DNA of 64,000 nucleotides from Collinsella sp. (GTDB lineage: Bacteria; Actinomycetota; Coriobacteriia; Coriobacteriales; Coriobacteriaceae), in the NCBI GenBank assembly GCA_019414205.1, contig DXML01000012.1, positions 364,617 to 428,616 on the forward strand, given 5' to 3'. The position numbers and the translations under genes are program-made. Within the stretch, counting starts at the first letter, position 1, and the number at the start of each line of letters is the position of its first letter. Positions 50,659 through 59,984 of this stretch are shown in pieces. The notes below the pieces were generated by a model. That model was not told where the DNA came from. It saw only the letters and a program-made list of their open reading frames with translations, and ran no database searches.

Positions 50659-50843
50659 GGGATAGACCAGTTCAGATGGGGCTTTGATGCATGGGTGGTC
50701 TGTTGTTGTGCAAATGGGTATCATACTGTAGTTATTGCATCGACTCTGCGATGCATGTTTGTACGTTCCCGACGGTCGGTTTGCCAGAAGCGCCCCGTCG
50801 GTTGTTCCAGACCCGTTTCGAAGAAAGGAAACCACACTAACCT
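50659..50843 (+). promoter_or_regulatory. rnj upstream region
   Basis: It contains TATCAT (50719-50724), a possible -10 without a good -35, and a leader hairpin GCATCG (50736-50741) with CGATGC (50748-50753). AAAGGAAA (about 50823-50830) is the only ribosome-site-like sequence, 14 bases before the ATG. Confidence 0.4.
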
Positions 50844-52514
50844 ATGGCAGCTAAAAAATCATCTCCCTTGAAGATCATCCCGCTCGGCGGCCTTGATGGC
50901 ATCGGCAAGAACATGACGGTCTTCGAGTGCGGCGACGACATGGTGCTCGTCGACGCCGGTCTTATGTTCCCGGATGACTCCCAGCCCGGTATCGACCTGG
51001 TGCTTCCCGACTACACCTATGTTCTTGAGAACGAGGAGAAGCTCCGCGGCATCATCGTCACCCACGGCCACGAGGACCACACCGGTTCGCTTCCGTATCT
51101 GCTGCAGGACCTCAACAATAAGGTGCCCATCTTCTCGAGCAAGCTGACGCTCGGCTTTATCGAGGGCAAGCTCTCCGAGTTCCGCATCCGCGCACCCAAG
51201 TTCCGTGAGGTCAAGGGCGGCAGCCATGTCAACCTCGGCGGCATCTCGCTCGACTTCTTCTCGATGACGCACTCCATCCCCGGCGCTCTGGGCGTGTTCA
51301 TCCGCACCAATCAGGGCACCGTTATGCACACCGGCGACTTTAAGCTCGACCAGACGCCCATCGATGGCGTCACGCCCGACTATGCCGCTATCAGCCGCTT
51401 TGCCAAGCAGGGCATCGACCTGCTGCTTTCCGACTCCACCAATGCCACGGTTCCCGGCTTTACCAAGTCCGAGGCCGAGGTTGGTCCCAACCTGCTGCAC
51501 GCCATCAAGAACGCCCCGGGTCGCGTGTTCGTCGCATCGTTCTCGAGCCACATCCATCGTTTGCAGCAGATCTGCGATGCCGCCCGCAAGTGCGGCCGTA
51601 AGGTCGTTGTGACCGGTCGCTCCATGCTTACGAACACCCGCGTGGCGCGCGAGCTCGGTTATCTCAACATCGATGATGCCGATATCATCGATGCCTTCGA
51701 TATCGATAACCTGCCTGACGACAAGATCGTCGTCATGTGCACTGGTTCGCAGGGCGAGCCGCTGTCGGCCCTGTCCCGCATGGCCAATGGCGAGCACAAG
51801 ACGCTCTCCATCCACGAGGGCGATACCGTTATCCTCTCGGCAACTCCCGTTCCTGGCAACGAGAAGGCCGTCCAGCAGGTCGTCAACAGCCTGGCCAAGC
51901 TCGGCTGCGACGTGTGGGATAAGAACCGCGCTCTCGTCCACGTCTCGGGTCACGGTAGCCAGGAGGAGCTCAAGCTCCTGATGGCCATGGCCAAGCCCAC
52001 GTATTTTATGCCGGTTCACGGTGAGGCCGTGCATCTGCGCGCCCATGCCCAGCTGGCCCGCAAGATGGGCATCAAGGACGATCATATCTTTATCCTCGAT
52101 AACGGCGACACGCTCGAGATGCGCGGTGGTATCGTCAAGCGCGGTACGCCCGTCGAGTCCGGTGTCGTTTACGTCGACGGCCTGCGTATCGGCGATACCG
52201 ACCCCATCGTCCTGCGCGATCGCCAGAAGCTCGCCAACGACGGTATGGTCACGGCCGTTGCCATCGTCTCCCTCAAACATAAGAAGATCGAGGCCATCGA
52301 GTTCTCGGGCCGCGGCGTCTCGTTTGCCATCGACGACCAGTTCTCCGAGGATGCCTCCGCGTCCATTATGAAGACGATCGAGAAGGGTAAGTTCAGCTTT
52401 ACCAGCAGCGGTTCCGATGCCATTCGCAAGGCCGTGCGCGATTCGCTCTCTAACTTTATCTGGAGCCGTACGCGCACCCGTCCGATGATCATCCCGGTCG
52501 TCATGGAGGTTTAG
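50844..52514 (+). CDS. rnj: Ribonuclease J
   Basis: 556-residue metallo-beta-lactamase/beta-CASP nuclease with endo- and 5'-3' exoribonuclease activity, for mRNA decay and rRNA maturation. KIIPLGGLDGIGKNMTVFE begins the fold. IVTHGHEDHTGSLPYLL has the HxHxDH site, then SMTHSIPGALGVFI, VMHTGDFKLDQTP and LLLSDSTNATVPGF. The beta-CASP part has VFVASFSSHIHRLQQ, VMCTGSQGEPLSAL and FMPVHGEAVHLRAHA, and the C-terminal domain follows. ATG 50844 has a rather distant ribosome site. ftsK starts one base after the stop. Confidence 0.96.
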   Translation: MAAKKSSPLKIIPLGGLDGIGKNMTVFECGDDMVLVDAGLMFPDDSQPGIDLVLPDYTYVLENEEKLRGIIVTHGHEDHTGSLPYLLQDLNNKVPIFSSKLTLGFIEGKLSEFRIRAPKFREVKGGSHVNLGGISLDFFSMTHSIPGALGVFIRTNQGTVMHTGDFKLDQTPIDGVTPDYAAISRFAKQGIDLLLSDSTNATVPGFTKSEAEVGPNLLHAIKNAPGRVFVASFSSHIHRLQQICDAARKCGRKVVVTGRSMLTNTRVARELGYLNIDDADIIDAFDIDNLPDDKIVVMCTGSQGEPLSALSRMANGEHKTLSIHEGDTVILSATPVPGNEKAVQQVVNSLAKLGCDVWDKNRALVHVSGHGSQEELKLLMAMAKPTYFMPVHGEAVHLRAHAQLARKMGIKDDHIFILDNGDTLEMRGGIVKRGTPVESGVVYVDGLRIGDTDPIVLRDRQKLANDGMVTAVAIVSLKHKKIEAIEFSGRGVSFAIDDQFSEDASASIMKTIEKGKFSFTSSGSDAIRKAVRDSLSNFIWSRTRTRPMIIPVVMEV

Positions 52515-52515
52515 T

Positions 52516-55293
52516 TTGGCGCGCGGATCTGCACAAAACGCCAAAGGCAATAAGGCCAATAACCAACCGGCATCTGCTAAGGGTGCCGGTTCCCATCTGC
52601 GTGCCAATAAGGGCCACGAGTCCGAGTTCGATGAGTTTGAGCCCTTGGTCGAGCCTTCGGCCAATCGCGATATCGCCGGTGTGGTCATCGCCGTTTTGGC
52701 GATCGCGTCCTTCATTGCCGTGATCTCTCCGGCAACAGCGCCCGTGACGGCTGCGGTTGCCGGTTTCTACCACCTGGGCTTTGGTCTGGGCGCCTACGTG
52801 CTGCCGATCGTCATCTTGCTGTTTGCCGCCACGCTCTTTTTGGGTGAGGACTCGCCGCTCAACGTGCGCTCTGTTGCGGGCGGCGCCTTGGTCTTTATCG
52901 CCGTCGTCTCTATTCTTTCGCTGATGGTGCCGGGCACGAGCGATTCGTGCGACCTTATGTTTACGCCGCAGAACCTTTCCGTGTCGGGCGGCTACATTGG
53001 CGCCTTTATCGCAAGTGCCTTGCAAAACGCCCTGGGTAAACCTATCGCCATGGTTGTCTTGCTGGGGCTTGTCGTCGTTGGTTTGGTCATTATCGGCTTT
53101 TCGGTGGGTGGAGTTTTGCGCTCCGCACGCGATCGCGCTGCCGATTTTGCCGAGCGTCGACGTGCCGATGTCAATGCGAGCCCGTGGGGCGATGAAGAGG
53201 CCCTGTCTGTTCCCGGCGTCGCTCGTCCGCACCTGAGCATTCTGCGCCAGAAGGGGACTGACGCCGCGGTGACCACGGTCATGGGTGGCGATGTCGACCC
53301 GGTTTTGGATGACGACGAGGACGATGACCCATTTGTCGACGTATCCGAGTCGGTTGAAGCCGAGCGCGCCAAGACCACGCTGCTGCCGCGCCACCATGCC
53401 AAGAAGGGCAAGGCTGCGCCCAAGCTCAACACAAGCGAGCCCGACCCGTCTTGGTCCGATAGCGAGATTGAGCTCACCGAGGGTGACGACGAGGACGACG
53501 AGGCTCCGCTCGAGACCGCCAAGACAACCTTGCTGCCGCGTCGCCACGCCAAGCGCGGTCAGGTCACTGGACAGCTTTCGATGGAGGACGATCCGGACAA
53601 GGTTGACGAGTCCGAGCCGCCGTTTGCCGTGAACCCTGTTTCGGCCGCACCTCAGATTCCCGACTTCTTAAAGCATCCCAAGGTTGCCGATGCGCCTGCC
53701 ACGAGTGCTGTCGAATCGGCTGCGGCTCGTGATGGGGGAGCGGACGGCGGCGCCGCAGATAACGAGGGCGAAGAAGAGGACGGCCTCAAGCTTCCGCCGC
53801 TCGAAATCCTACATGCCAACCCGCAGTCGGCTTCTGCCGCGTCTTCGGATAAGGAGCTGGAGCAGACCGCTGAGTCACTGCAATCCACCTTGCTTGAGTT
53901 TGGCCGCAGTGCCCGCGTGGTCGGCTGGATCGCCGGCCCCACGGTGACGACCTTTAAGCTGCAACCTGGCGAGGGCGAGCGCGTGAGCAAGATTTCGAGC
54001 CTCGAGGACGATATTGCGCTTTCGCTCGCCGCCCAGTCGGTTCGTATCTTTGCCCCGATCCCCGGCACCTCGCTCGTGGGCATCGAGATTCCCAACCGCA
54101 AGCGCCAGAACGTCAATCTGGGCGACGTGCTGCCCTATGTGAAGGGCGGTCCGCTCGAGCTTGCCATCGGCCGCGACGCCGAGGGCACGCCGGTCGTCGC
54201 CGACCTCGCCAAGATGCCTCACCTGTTGATCGCCGGTACGACCGGTTCTGGTAAGTCGGTGATGATCAATTCCATCATCACGACCTTGCTCATGCGCGCC
54301 CTTCCCGAGGACGTTCGCCTGATCATGGTCGACCCCAAGCGCGTCGAGCTTGCGGGCTATAACGGTCTGCCGCATCTCTATGTGCCCGTGGTGACCGAGC
54401 CCAAGCAGGCCGCGAGCGCCCTGCAGTGGGCCGTGTCCGAAATGGAGCGCCGCCTGAAGGTATTCGAACGCCTCAACGTCCGTAAGATTTCGACCTATAA
54501 CGAAAAGCAGGCCGCCGGCGAGTTTGAGCATTACGACAACCCGCCGCAAAAGATGCCCTACCTGGTCATTATCATTGACGAGCTCTCTGACCTGATGATG
54601 GTCGCCGGTAAGGATGTCGAGGCCTCGATCGTGCGTATTGCACAGCTGGGCCGCGCCGCCGGTATTCACCTTATCGTTGCCACGCAGCGCCCCAGCTCCA
54701 ACGTGGTGACGGGCCTTATCAAGGCCAACATCACCAACCGCATCGCCTTTAACGTCGCCACGGGCATCGACTCGCGCGTCATCATCGACCAGATGGGTGC
54801 CGAGAAGCTCACCGGTTTGGGCGACATGCTGTTCTCCAAGGTCGACTGGGGCAAGCCCCGCCGTATCCAGGGCTGCTTTGTCTCGGACGACGAAATCAAC
54901 GAGATTGTCGAGTTCGTCAAGTCGCAGAGCGAGCCCGACTACCACGAGGAGATTCTGTCCGCCGTGGCGCCCGCTTCCATGTCCATGGCTGGTGGCGGCG
55001 GCATTGTCCGCACCGGAGTCGCCGAGCCGCAAGACGATGATCCGCTCATTTGGGAAGCCGCCCATATTGTGGTGGAATCGCAGCTGGGCTCCACATCTGG
55101 CCTGCAACGCCGCCTGAAGGTTGGCTATGCGCGTGCCGGGCGTATTATGGACATGCTGGAAGAAAAGGGTGTCGTCGGCCCGCCCGACGGTTCCAAGCCG
55201 CGCGAGGTCCTGTTGGACGAGGAGGGGCTTGCCGCGCTGGAATCTGTCGACGCCGAGATGGCACGTGAAGATCGTGAGTTTGGAGGATTCTGA
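52516..55293 (+). CDS. ftsK: DNA translocase FtsK/SpoIIIE
   Basis: 925-residue septal DNA pump. Four membrane helices lie in residues 50-210 (GVVIAVLAIASFIAVIS, VILLFAATLFLG, LVFIAVVSILSLMV, VVLLGLVVVGLVIIGF). An acidic linker (210-440) contains two copies of AKTTLLPR-HAK-G, 50 residues apart. The motor has LLIAGTTGSGKSVMINSIIT (Walker A near 572), MVDPKRVELAGYNGLPHL, YLVIIIDELSDLMMVAGKDV and LIVATQRPSSNVVTGLIKAN. The C-terminal gamma winged helix reads LQRRLKVGYARAGRIMDMLE. TTG 52516 follows GGAGG. It forms a unit with rnj and the RodZ-like gene. Confidence 0.95.
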   Translation: MARGSAQNAKGNKANNQPASAKGAGSHLRANKGHESEFDEFEPLVEPSANRDIAGVVIAVLAIASFIAVISPATAPVTAAVAGFYHLGFGLGAYVLPIVILLFAATLFLGEDSPLNVRSVAGGALVFIAVVSILSLMVPGTSDSCDLMFTPQNLSVSGGYIGAFIASALQNALGKPIAMVVLLGLVVVGLVIIGFSVGGVLRSARDRAADFAERRRADVNASPWGDEEALSVPGVARPHLSILRQKGTDAAVTTVMGGDVDPVLDDDEDDDPFVDVSESVEAERAKTTLLPRHHAKKGKAAPKLNTSEPDPSWSDSEIELTEGDDEDDEAPLETAKTTLLPRRHAKRGQVTGQLSMEDDPDKVDESEPPFAVNPVSAAPQIPDFLKHPKVADAPATSAVESAAARDGGADGGAADNEGEEEDGLKLPPLEILHANPQSASAASSDKELEQTAESLQSTLLEFGRSARVVGWIAGPTVTTFKLQPGEGERVSKISSLEDDIALSLAAQSVRIFAPIPGTSLVGIEIPNRKRQNVNLGDVLPYVKGGPLELAIGRDAEGTPVVADLAKMPHLLIAGTTGSGKSVMINSIITTLLMRALPEDVRLIMVDPKRVELAGYNGLPHLYVPVVTEPKQAASALQWAVSEMERRLKVFERLNVRKISTYNEKQAAGEFEHYDNPPQKMPYLVIIIDELSDLMMVAGKDVEASIVRIAQLGRAAGIHLIVATQRPSSNVVTGLIKANITNRIAFNVATGIDSRVIIDQMGAEKLTGLGDMLFSKVDWGKPRRIQGCFVSDDEINEIVEFVKSQSEPDYHEEILSAVAPASMSMAGGGGIVRTGVAEPQDDDPLIWEAAHIVVESQLGSTSGLQRRLKVGYARAGRIMDMLEEKGVVGPPDGSKPREVLLDEEGLAALESVDAEMAREDREFGGF

Positions 55294-56786
55294 TGGCTGC
55301 ACGCTTTGGTGACATGCTGCTCGAGCAGCGTCGCCGAATGGGCCTTTCCATTCAGCAGGTCGCCAACACCATCAAAATCAGGCCGCAGATCATCGAGTTT
55401 TTCGAGACCGGTAACTTTGCTTCGATGCCGCCGCGCGGCTATGCGCAGGGCATGATTTCGAGCTATGCTCGTTTTTTGGGACTCAATCCGCGCGAGGTCG
55501 TCAATGCCTACTTTGACGAACTGATGGCATACGAACGCGAGACGTCGCAGCAGGGCGGTCGTTTCCAGGACGCCGCCGGCTACGTCAATTCGCGTTCCTC
55601 TGTCGATAACGGGCGCTTTCTGATGGTTCAGGGCGGTCGTTCGACTCGCTATGGACAGCGTCCTCAGCAGGCCGGTTATATTACCGAGACGGGTTCGGGC
55701 GAGGAGATTCGCTCGCAGCGTGACCGGTTCCGCAGTACGCCGATGCCCGAGGACCGTGCACTTCCCGCTGCCCGCGGCGTGGCGCGTGACCCTCGTGCCG
55801 GCTACGGCGACGGCGGCTATTCCGATCGCGGTCACCGTGGTATCTCCACCGGACGCTCTCGCAGTGGCTATGCGGACGCCGATACCACGCAGGTGACGCC
55901 GCGTCTTCGCTCTCAACCACAGCCGTATGGCCAGCGCTCTTCGGCTCCGCGTGCGGGCCAGCGTGGCTATCAAGGCCGCGGTGAACTTGCGCCCCGCTCG
56001 GGTCAGCGCAGCCTTCAGGGCCAGGGTGGCTATTGCGGCCGTTCCGATAGCAATCGTGGCCGTATGCCTCAGGGAGGCGGACGCAGCAGTTCCAGTCGTG
56101 GACGCGGCGGTTCCCGTGCTCCTCAAAACAACGGGCTCGATCCGCGTATCGTCTACGCCGGTATCGGTGCCGTGGCGTTGCTGCTGATCGTGCTCATCGT
56201 GGTACTTCTGCGCGGCTGCGCATCTTCGACGCCCGAGACCACGCCCGAGACGCCCGCTGTTACCAAGACGACGACCAAGAAGTCTTCTAAGAAGACCGAA
56301 ACGGTCGACGAGGACGAAGACACCGATGAGCCGACTGACGAGTCGACTGATTCGGACGCCGCCAAGACGACGGCCAAGAAGGAAGAGAACGAGGTCACAA
56401 AGGTTAAGGTCTCCGTTGCCAAGGGAAAGACCGCGTGGATTGAGGTCAAGGTCGACGGAAAGTCGGTTTATGGCGCTCAGGCGACTGGCCCCTTTGAGCA
56501 GGAGTACACGCCCGAGTCCTCGATCGAGATCACCACGTCTAAGCCTTCCGATGTCACCGTTACCAAGAACGGCGAAAGGGTCCGTTACGATACCAAGACC
56601 TCGGGCGTGGCGCGCGTGACGATCACCGTTCCCAAGAAGGAGACGACTGATTCCGAGAATGGTGAAAGTTCTGATGGTGCCGACACCACCGACGGCACCG
56701 ATGCCCAGTCCACGGATGGCGCCGATACCGCAACTGACGGCCAGACGCCCACCGATTCTACCGACTATTCGTACGATAGCTACTAA
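55293..56786 (+). CDS. RodZ-like helix-turn-helix membrane protein
   Basis: 497-residue protein. The N-terminal 75 residues are a RodZ-type HTH (LLEQRRRMGLSIQQVANTIK, MPPRGYAQGMISSYARFLGL). A low-complexity region rich in Arg, Gly, Ser and Gln spans about 80-280. One membrane helix follows (VYAGIGAVALLLIVLIVVLL, about 287-307). The outer part is Thr/Lys/Asp/Glu-rich with a DUF4115-like beta domain (KVSVAKGKTAWIEVKVDGKS). The last 50 residues are Asp/Thr/Ser repeats. RodZ links MreB to the wall; MreB dependence in this host is unknown. ATG shares a base with the ftsK stop. Confidence 0.85.
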   Translation: MAARFGDMLLEQRRRMGLSIQQVANTIKIRPQIIEFFETGNFASMPPRGYAQGMISSYARFLGLNPREVVNAYFDELMAYERETSQQGGRFQDAAGYVNSRSSVDNGRFLMVQGGRSTRYGQRPQQAGYITETGSGEEIRSQRDRFRSTPMPEDRALPAARGVARDPRAGYGDGGYSDRGHRGISTGRSRSGYADADTTQVTPRLRSQPQPYGQRSSAPRAGQRGYQGRGELAPRSGQRSLQGQGGYCGRSDSNRGRMPQGGGRSSSSRGRGGSRAPQNNGLDPRIVYAGIGAVALLLIVLIVVLLRGCASSTPETTPETPAVTKTTTKKSSKKTETVDEDEDTDEPTDESTDSDAAKTTAKKEENEVTKVKVSVAKGKTAWIEVKVDGKSVYGAQATGPFEQEYTPESSIEITTSKPSDVTVTKNGERVRYDTKTSGVARVTITVPKKETTDSENGESSDGADTTDGTDAQSTDGADTATDGQTPTDSTDYSYDSY

Positions 56787-56812
56787 GCCGTTCGTACGCG
56801 AAAGGAAACATC

Positions 56813-57310
56813 ATGGCTAAAGATTCCAGCTTCGACGTCGTGTCCGAGGTCAACATGCAAGAGGTCGACAACGCCTTCCAGCAGACCACGCGCGAGATTT
56901 CCCAGCGCTATGACCTGAAGGATTCCGGCGCCACGATCGAGCTTTCGAAGGGCGACAAGCTCTTTACGATCAACGCCCCGGCCGACTTTGTCTCCAAGCA
57001 GATCATCGATGTCCTGAGCTCCAAGCTCATCAAGCGCGGCATCGACCTCAAGGCTGTCTCGTGGGATGCTCCGCAGGCGGCATCGGGCGGCACCGTGCGC
57101 GTGCTCGGCCATATCGTCGAGGGTATCGACCAGGCGACCGCCAAGAAGATCAATAAGGACATCAAGGACCAAAAGCTCAAGGTCAAGGTGACCATCGAGG
57201 CCGAGAAGCTGCGTGTTTCCTCTGCTTCGAAGGACGCGTTGCAGACCGTTATCCAGTTCCTGCGCGACCAGGACTACGGCCAGCCGCTGCAGTTCACCAA
57301 CTACCGCTAA
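56813..57310 (+). CDS. yajQ: YajQ family nucleotide-binding protein
   Basis: 165-residue YajQ-family protein with two ferredoxin-like domains. Homologues bind nucleic acids or cyclic di-GMP; the function here is unknown. DSSFDVVSEVNMQEVDNAFQ, QRYDLKDSGATIELS, LKAVSWDAPQAASGGTVR and the ends KKINKDIKDQKLKVKVTIE and VIQFLRDQDYGQPLQFTNYR cover the full family length. ATG 56813 follows GAAAGGA. It lies between the RodZ-like gene and rimO in the same direction. Confidence 0.94.
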   Translation: MAKDSSFDVVSEVNMQEVDNAFQQTTREISQRYDLKDSGATIELSKGDKLFTINAPADFVSKQIIDVLSSKLIKRGIDLKAVSWDAPQAASGGTVRVLGHIVEGIDQATAKKINKDIKDQKLKVKVTIEAEKLRVSSASKDALQTVIQFLRDQDYGQPLQFTNYR

Positions 57311-57337
57311 TATCATTCGAAAGGACTGCTCTCCAAC

Positions 57338-58687
57338 ATGGATACACCGTTGGGCTCCGTGCTCTACATCACCCTCGGGTGCGCTAAGAACGAGGTTGAC
57401 ACCGACCGCATGCGTTCTCTTTTGACCGCCGCGGGCTACGAGGAGGCATTCGACCCACAGGATGCCGATATCGCCATCGTCAATACATGCTCGTTCCTCG
57501 CCTCCGCAACGTCCGAGAGCATCGAGACCACGCTCGAGCTCGCCAACGAGGTTCAGGACGGCGTTCGTTCTTGTCCCATCGTCATGTGCGGCTGTGTGCC
57601 GTCGCGCTATGGCGACGACCTGCCTGACGAGCTGCCCGAGGTCGCTGCCTTTGTGAAGGCCGACGAGGAGGACGGCATCGTGGCGGTCATCGATGGCGTG
57701 CTGGGTGTCGAGCGTGAGATCGCTGCCTATATTCCGCAAGTCAAGCGCACTGTCGAGGGCGCCGTTGCTTACGTCAAGATTTCCGATGGCTGCAACCGTT
57801 TCTGCAGCTTCTGCATGATCCCCTATATTCGCGGTCGCTATCATTCGCGCAATGCCGAGAGCATTATCTCCGAGGTACGCGACCTGGTTGACGGCGGTGT
57901 GCGCGAGATCGTGCTGATCGGCCAGGACACGGGTATTTGGGGCACCGACTTTGCCGACGAAGACGTCACCGATGGCTCGCCGCGCAATCTGGCGCAGCTG
58001 CTGCGCGCCGTCGCCGAGGCCGTGCGTCCGCAGAACGTCTGGGTCCGTGTGCTCTACCTGCAGCCCGAGGGCATGACTGACGAGCTCATTGAGACCATTC
58101 GTGATACGCCCGAGGTGCTGCCCTATATCGATATCCCCGTGCAGCACTGCGACGCGCGCATCCTCAAGGCTATGCGCCGTTCTGGTTCGCGCCAGGAGCT
58201 CGAGGACCTGTTCCGCGATCTGCGTGAGCGCATCCCCGGCATCGTGATCCGTTCCACGGCCATGGTCGGCTTCCCGACCGAGACCGACGACGAGTTCCGC
58301 GACCTTATCGACTTTATGGACACCGTCGGCTTCGACTACACGAGCGTCTTTGCCTACTCGCAGGAGGAGGGCAGCCTGGCCGCCAAGATGGAGGGCCAGG
58401 TCGACGAAGAGGTCAAGCTCGAGCGCGCCCAGGAGGCCATGGACCTGGCCGAGTCGCTCGGTTTTGCTGCAACTGCCGCACATGTGGGCGAGCGCGCCCA
58501 GGTGATTGTCGACGGTATCGAAGAGACCGAGGACGGCGCCGAGCTGATCGGACATGCCTGGTTCCAGGCGCCTGATTCCGATGGCGCGGTGCATCTGGAT
58601 GCCAGCGAGGCATCTGTGGGCGATATTCTGACGGTCGAGTTTACCGATAGCTTCTGCTATGAGCTTATCGGCCATGTTGTGGAGTAG
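57338..58687 (+). CDS. rimO: Ribosomal protein S12 methylthiotransferase RimO
   Basis: 449-residue radical SAM enzyme adding a methylthio group to an Asp of ribosomal protein S12. N-terminal UPF0004 cysteines: YITLGCAKNEVDTDRM, VNTCSFLASATSES and VMCGCVPSRYGDDL. The radical SAM loop is SDGCNRFCSFCMIPYIRGRY. IVLIGQDTGIWGTDF, YIDIPVQHCDARILKAMRR and the C-terminal TRAM domain follow. LGCAKNxVD is the RimO-type start, distinguishing it from MtaB at 42392. ATG 57338 has AAAGGA about ten bases upstream. Confidence 0.95.
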   Translation: MDTPLGSVLYITLGCAKNEVDTDRMRSLLTAAGYEEAFDPQDADIAIVNTCSFLASATSESIETTLELANEVQDGVRSCPIVMCGCVPSRYGDDLPDELPEVAAFVKADEEDGIVAVIDGVLGVEREIAAYIPQVKRTVEGAVAYVKISDGCNRFCSFCMIPYIRGRYHSRNAESIISEVRDLVDGGVREIVLIGQDTGIWGTDFADEDVTDGSPRNLAQLLRAVAEAVRPQNVWVRVLYLQPEGMTDELIETIRDTPEVLPYIDIPVQHCDARILKAMRRSGSRQELEDLFRDLRERIPGIVIRSTAMVGFPTETDDEFRDLIDFMDTVGFDYTSVFAYSQEEGSLAAKMEGQVDEEVKLERAQEAMDLAESLGFAATAAHVGERAQVIVDGIEETEDGAELIGHAWFQAPDSDGAVHLDASEASVGDILTVEFTDSFCYELIGHVVE

Positions 58688-58696
58688 GAGAGCGTC

Positions 58697-59335
58697 GTGG
58701 CAAACGAGAGCAATAAGGAACTGACGAGTGTTTGGACGCCCGCCAACATCGTGACGTGCGTTCGCATCGTCTTTATCCCGGTGTTCATGATTGTGTCGGC
58801 GCTTTCTCACACGAGTGTTGCCGGTACAGATTGGAGCACCTTCGACGGCCCGCTCGCCGCCGCTGCCTTCATTCTGTACGTCATCCTGTCGTGCACCGAT
58901 AAGGTTGACGGCTACCTGGCGCGCTCGCGCAACGAGATTACCGACTTCGGTAAATTCTTGGACCCCATCGCCGACAAGCTGCTCGTATTCTCGGCCCTGC
59001 TGCTATTCTTGGACTTTGGTGTCGTGTCGGTTTGGTCCGTGTTCATCATCTTGTTCCGCGAGCTGCTGGTAAGCGCCCTGCGCATGGTTGCGAGTGCCGC
59101 CGGCGTGGTCGTTGCCGCCGATAAGCTTGGCAAGTACAAGACGGCGACCACGATGGTCTCCATCTGCGGTTACCTGTGCGTCTTTGCGATGGCCGGCTTG
59201 CACCTTGGCCCGCTGGCGCTGACGCTCGGCATCTACTCGGTGTCGCGCTTCCTGTACGCCGTTGCCGTTGTCCTGACCGTTATCTCGGGCGCCCAGTACT
59301 TCTGGAACTGCCGCAAGATCGTCTTTTCGGTCTAG
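58697..59335 (+). CDS. pgsA: CDP-diacylglycerol-glycerol-3-phosphate 3-phosphatidyltransferase
   Basis: 212-residue integral membrane enzyme making phosphatidylglycerol phosphate from CDP-diacylglycerol (CdsA product) and glycerol 3-phosphate. The CDP-alcohol phosphotransferase motif is CTDKVDGYLARSRNE followed by TDFGKFLDPIADK, giving D-G-A-R-G-D-D in order. Five to six hydrophobic helices surround it. WTPANIVTCVRIVFIPVFMI is the typical start. The start codon is GTG 58697 with GGAGAG upstream. The rodZ-(rimO)-pgsA-cinA-recA order is common in Gram-positives. Confidence 0.93.
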   Translation: MANESNKELTSVWTPANIVTCVRIVFIPVFMIVSALSHTSVAGTDWSTFDGPLAAAAFILYVILSCTDKVDGYLARSRNEITDFGKFLDPIADKLLVFSALLLFLDFGVVSVWSVFIILFRELLVSALRMVASAAGVVVAADKLGKYKTATTMVSICGYLCVFAMAGLHLGPLALTLGIYSVSRFLYAVAVVLTVISGAQYFWNCRKIVFSV

Positions 59336-59347
59336 GTCCTGGTGGGT

Positions 59348-59878
59348 ATGACAGGCTCTTTTGATCAGATTTCCGCACATAACGAGAAGCTGGCGCGCGA
59401 TATTGTCGAGCGCGCGAGCGCTCGGGGAGTGACGGTTTCGACGGCTGAGTCGCTGACGGCAGGTATGATCTCCTCGACGATTGCCGATATCCCGGGCGCC
59501 TCGGCGGTGCTGCGTGGCGGTGCGGTGACCTACTGTGATGAGATCAAGCATCGCGTACTGGGTGTTGAGCAGGAAACGCTCGACCGCTATACCGCGGTGT
59601 CGCATCAGACCGCGCGCGAGATGGCGGCGGGGTCGCTGGATCTGTACCAGAGCGATGTTGCCGTGAGCGCAACGGGCTATGCCGGTCCCGGCGGCGGTAC
59701 CGAGGACGATCCGGCTGGCACCTTCTATATTGGCTGGGCGTATCGCGTGGCTGATGGGGAAGTGCCGATCGTGGACTCTGTGCGTTGCCACTATGAGGGC
59801 GACCGTTCGTGTGTTCGTGCCCATGCGGTCACGGAGGCATTGGGACGCATTGCCCTTGTGCTCAACTCTATGGAATAG
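59348..59878 (+). CDS. cinA: CinA C-terminal-type nicotinamide-nucleotide amidase
   Basis: 176-residue stand-alone CinA C-terminal (PncC-like) domain, which deamidates NMN in other bacteria. VTVSTAESLTAGMISSTIAD, VLRGGAVTYCDEIKHRVLGV, AVSHQTAREMAAG, ATGYAGPGGGTEDDPAGTFY and the end VRAHAVTEALGRIAL cover the domain. The N-terminal MoaB-like part found in full CinA is absent. ATG 59348 is preferred to GTG 59342. cinA next to recA is typical, and in pneumococcus the pair is competence-induced. Here the repeat array for the presumed competence activator lies just downstream, between cinA and recA. Confidence 0.93.
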   Translation: MTGSFDQISAHNEKLARDIVERASARGVTVSTAESLTAGMISSTIADIPGASAVLRGGAVTYCDEIKHRVLGVEQETLDRYTAVSHQTAREMAAGSLDLYQSDVAVSATGYAGPGGGTEDDPAGTFYIGWAYRVADGEVPIVDSVRCHYEGDRSCVRAHAVTEALGRIALVLNSME

Positions 59879-59887
59879 GCGTGTTTT

Positions 59888-59907
59888 AAGGGGCCTTAGG
59901 GCCCCTT
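59888..59907 (+). terminator. Hairpin after cinA
   Basis: AAGGGGCC (59888-59895), TTAG loop, GGCCCCTT (59900-59907), then AATTG. The stem is perfect but without a T-tract, so it is a weak or factor-dependent terminator that may reduce read-through into recA. Confidence 0.55.
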
Positions 59908-59984
59908 AATTGTGGAGATGGGAACCTCTGACGAATTTAGCTTTTGCGCTGGTCATAGGTGTATTATCTCCTTCCTTGTTTTTA

